Shown: piece after piece, positions 6,361 through 6,927 of the stretch
Layout of the letters: each line of letters begins with the position of its first letter
How positions within the stretch are numbered: position 1 is the first letter of the stretch
Position numbers and translations under genes: made by a program
Assembly: GCA_027435495.1 (NCBI GenBank)
Contig: DAHZZC010000866.1
Location: 1 to 6,927 of the forward strand
Length of the DNA stretch: 6,927 bases
Source: Planctomycetales bacterium
Lineage (GTDB): Bacteria; Planctomycetota; Planctomycetia; Isosphaerales; Isosphaeraceae
Direction: 5' to 3'
The notes under the pieces: generated by a model
The model's input: the letters and a program-made list of their open reading frames with translations, nothing else
Database searches by the model: none
What the model was told of the DNA's origin: nothing

Positions 6361-6438
6361 GGCCTTTCACCGATCATCGCTCCGGTTTTCCGCCTGTCAG
6401 GGGCGCCTGCGCGTGCACCTGGTGATACAGACGGATAA
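5941..6438 (+). CDS. SecB-like chaperone, third gene of a TAC module
   Basis: A 165-residue cytosolic chaperone of the SecB fold, expected to bind unfolded clients, here most likely the antitoxin tail. The family signature is clear in the C-terminal half: NAFAAVNGVYNAWPYWREY (114-132) followed by RMGL (139-142) and PVFRL (148-152). The preceding ISFLVSSV and LIEATFVLVY segments fit the beta strands of SecB (compare the role of Rv1957 of Mycobacterium tuberculosis next to HigBA). Canonical SecB is a proteobacterial export chaperone, while SecB-like copies elsewhere are often linked to toxin-antitoxin genes. The start ATG overlaps the antitoxin stop, and there is no strong ribosome binding site, so coupled translation is likely. 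GC is about 46% over 5941-6360 against about 65-70% in the flanking genes, a sign of separate origin. After PVFRL the last 13 residues are Ala/Pro/Gly-rich and GC-rich again. Confidence 0.87.
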   Translation: MMSETHTAPSTNIEIGLAIPVSERVQIQNVLMVESRLKRAPDHQFDDSGNALRIKTEPLGVEKHDDSISVTISFLVSSVRNREDESDPALLIEATFVLVYSITSLEGIEDANLNAFAAVNGVYNAWPYWREYLQNTSLRMGLSPIIAPVFRLSGAPARAPGDTDG

Positions 6439-6452
6439 GTAAAATGCGGGTT

Positions 6453-6500
6453 AGAGGCTTCTGGCGGCGGAAGCTGGTGCAACGCCAGCCCTCTGCCTCT
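6453..6500. terminator. Nested inverted repeat between convergent genes, possible bidirectional terminator
   Basis: GCTGGTG (6473-6479) pairs with CGCCAGC (6483-6489) around a CAA loop, with one G-T wobble. It sits inside an outer pair AGAGGC (6453-6458) and GCCTCT (6495-6500). The position, just past the chaperone stop and before the end of the convergent DUF1501 gene, suits a terminator. There is no clear T-run on either side, so it may act weakly or serve RNA stability instead. Confidence 0.4.
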
Positions 6501-6516
6501 CCCAACGAATGTCCGC

Positions 6517-6927
6517 TCAGGCAATAATTCCCTCGACCACCTTGCCGTGGATGTCGGTCAACCGGAAGTCGCGGCCGGCGTATCGGTAGGTGAACCGCTC
6601 GTGGTCGAAGCCGAGGAGGCGAAGCACCGTCGCGTGCAGGTCGTGGACGTGGACCTTGTCCTCCACGGCCTGGAAGCCGATCTCGTCGGTGGCGCCGTGG
6701 ATATGGCCCCCCTTCACGCCGCCGCCGGCCAGCCACATCGTGAAGCCGTGGTGATTGTGGTCGCGGCCGTTCATCTTCCCCTGGTTCGAGCCGGGGGTGG
6801 GTAGCTCGACGGTCGGCGTCCGGCCGAACTCGCCACCCCACATCACGAGCGTGTCTTCCAGCATCCCGCGCTGCTTCAGATCCTTCAAAAACGCCCCGAT
6901 GGCCCGGTCGCACTGGCCGGCCAGGTG
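6517..6927 (-). CDS. DUF1501 family protein, C-terminal part (5' end beyond window)
   Basis: The last 136 residues of a DUF1501 protein, a family with a sulfatase/alkaline-phosphatase-like fold that is strongly expanded in Planctomycetes and often sits beside DUF1549/DUF1553 genes. Its biochemical role is not settled. The visible part starts HLAGQCDRAIGAFLKDL and continues with TLVMWGGEFGRTP, a GRDHNHHGFTMW motif (probable metal-ligand His and Asp residues by analogy with the fold), LAGGGVKGG, then VHDLHATVLRLLG and YAGRDFRLTD. It ends in VVEGIIA before TGA (plus bases 6519-6517). The frame stays open to the right edge, so the protein is cut by the window, not truncated. It is transcribed toward the TAC module and shows no functional link to it. 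Confidence 0.93.
   Translation of the reverse strand, partial: HLAGQCDRAIGAFLKDLKQRGMLEDTLVMWGGEFGRTPTVELPTPGSNQGKMNGRDHNHHGFTMWLAGGGVKGGHIHGATDEIGFQAVEDKVHVHDLHATVLRLLGFDHERFTYRYAGRDFRLTDIHGKVVEGIIA

Noticed and set aside
5941..6438. Housekeeping SecB export chaperone not related to the neighbouring genes
   Set aside because: The ATGA overlap with an antitoxin that carries an extra tail, together with the shared low GC of tail and chaperone, fits a TAC role better.

Overview
The window looks like chromosomal DNA of a planctomycete, probably of the Isosphaeraceae type. This is inferred from high GC (about 65-70% in most genes by hand count), a DUF1501 gene of the kind expanded in Planctomycetes, and protein style; no marker gene is present to prove it.

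Layout: (1) Bases 1-3080, minus strand: one uninterrupted reading frame, open at the left edge. It encodes a P1B-type heavy-metal ATPase with a histidine-rich N-terminus, fused at its C-terminus to an HflK-like SPFH domain. It appears to start at a TTG with a perfect AGGAGG nine bases upstream. (2) Bases 3081-3252: a divergent intergenic region holding both ribosome binding sites and candidate promoters. (3) Bases 3253-5028, plus strand: a predicted lipoprotein alpha/beta hydrolase (lipase-like) with a Ser-Asp-His triad. (4) Bases 5025-6438, plus strand: three tightly linked genes, namely a small MqsR-like toxin candidate, an MqsA-type zinc-ribbon/HTH antitoxin with a C-terminal extension, and a SecB-like chaperone. 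The order and the extension match a toxin-antitoxin-chaperone (TAC) module, and this is the most notable system here. (5) Bases 6439-6516: a short convergent gap with a hairpin. (6) Bases 6517-6927, minus strand: the C-terminal end of a DUF1501 protein, cut by the right edge.

Working model for the TAC module: the toxin is neutralised by the antitoxin. The antitoxin's C-terminal tail probably makes it depend on the SecB-like chaperone for folding and stability. Loss or titration of the chaperone would then free the toxin. GC falls from about 64-66% to about 46% inside the antitoxin gene, near where the tail begins, and stays low through the chaperone gene. Tail and chaperone may therefore have joined a resident toxin-antitoxin pair as one unit. 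The toxin start overlaps the lipase stop (ATGA), so the module may be read through from the lipase gene.

No stretch longer than 300 bases lacks a gene. No tRNA, rRNA, CRISPR array, insertion sequence or integrase was seen.
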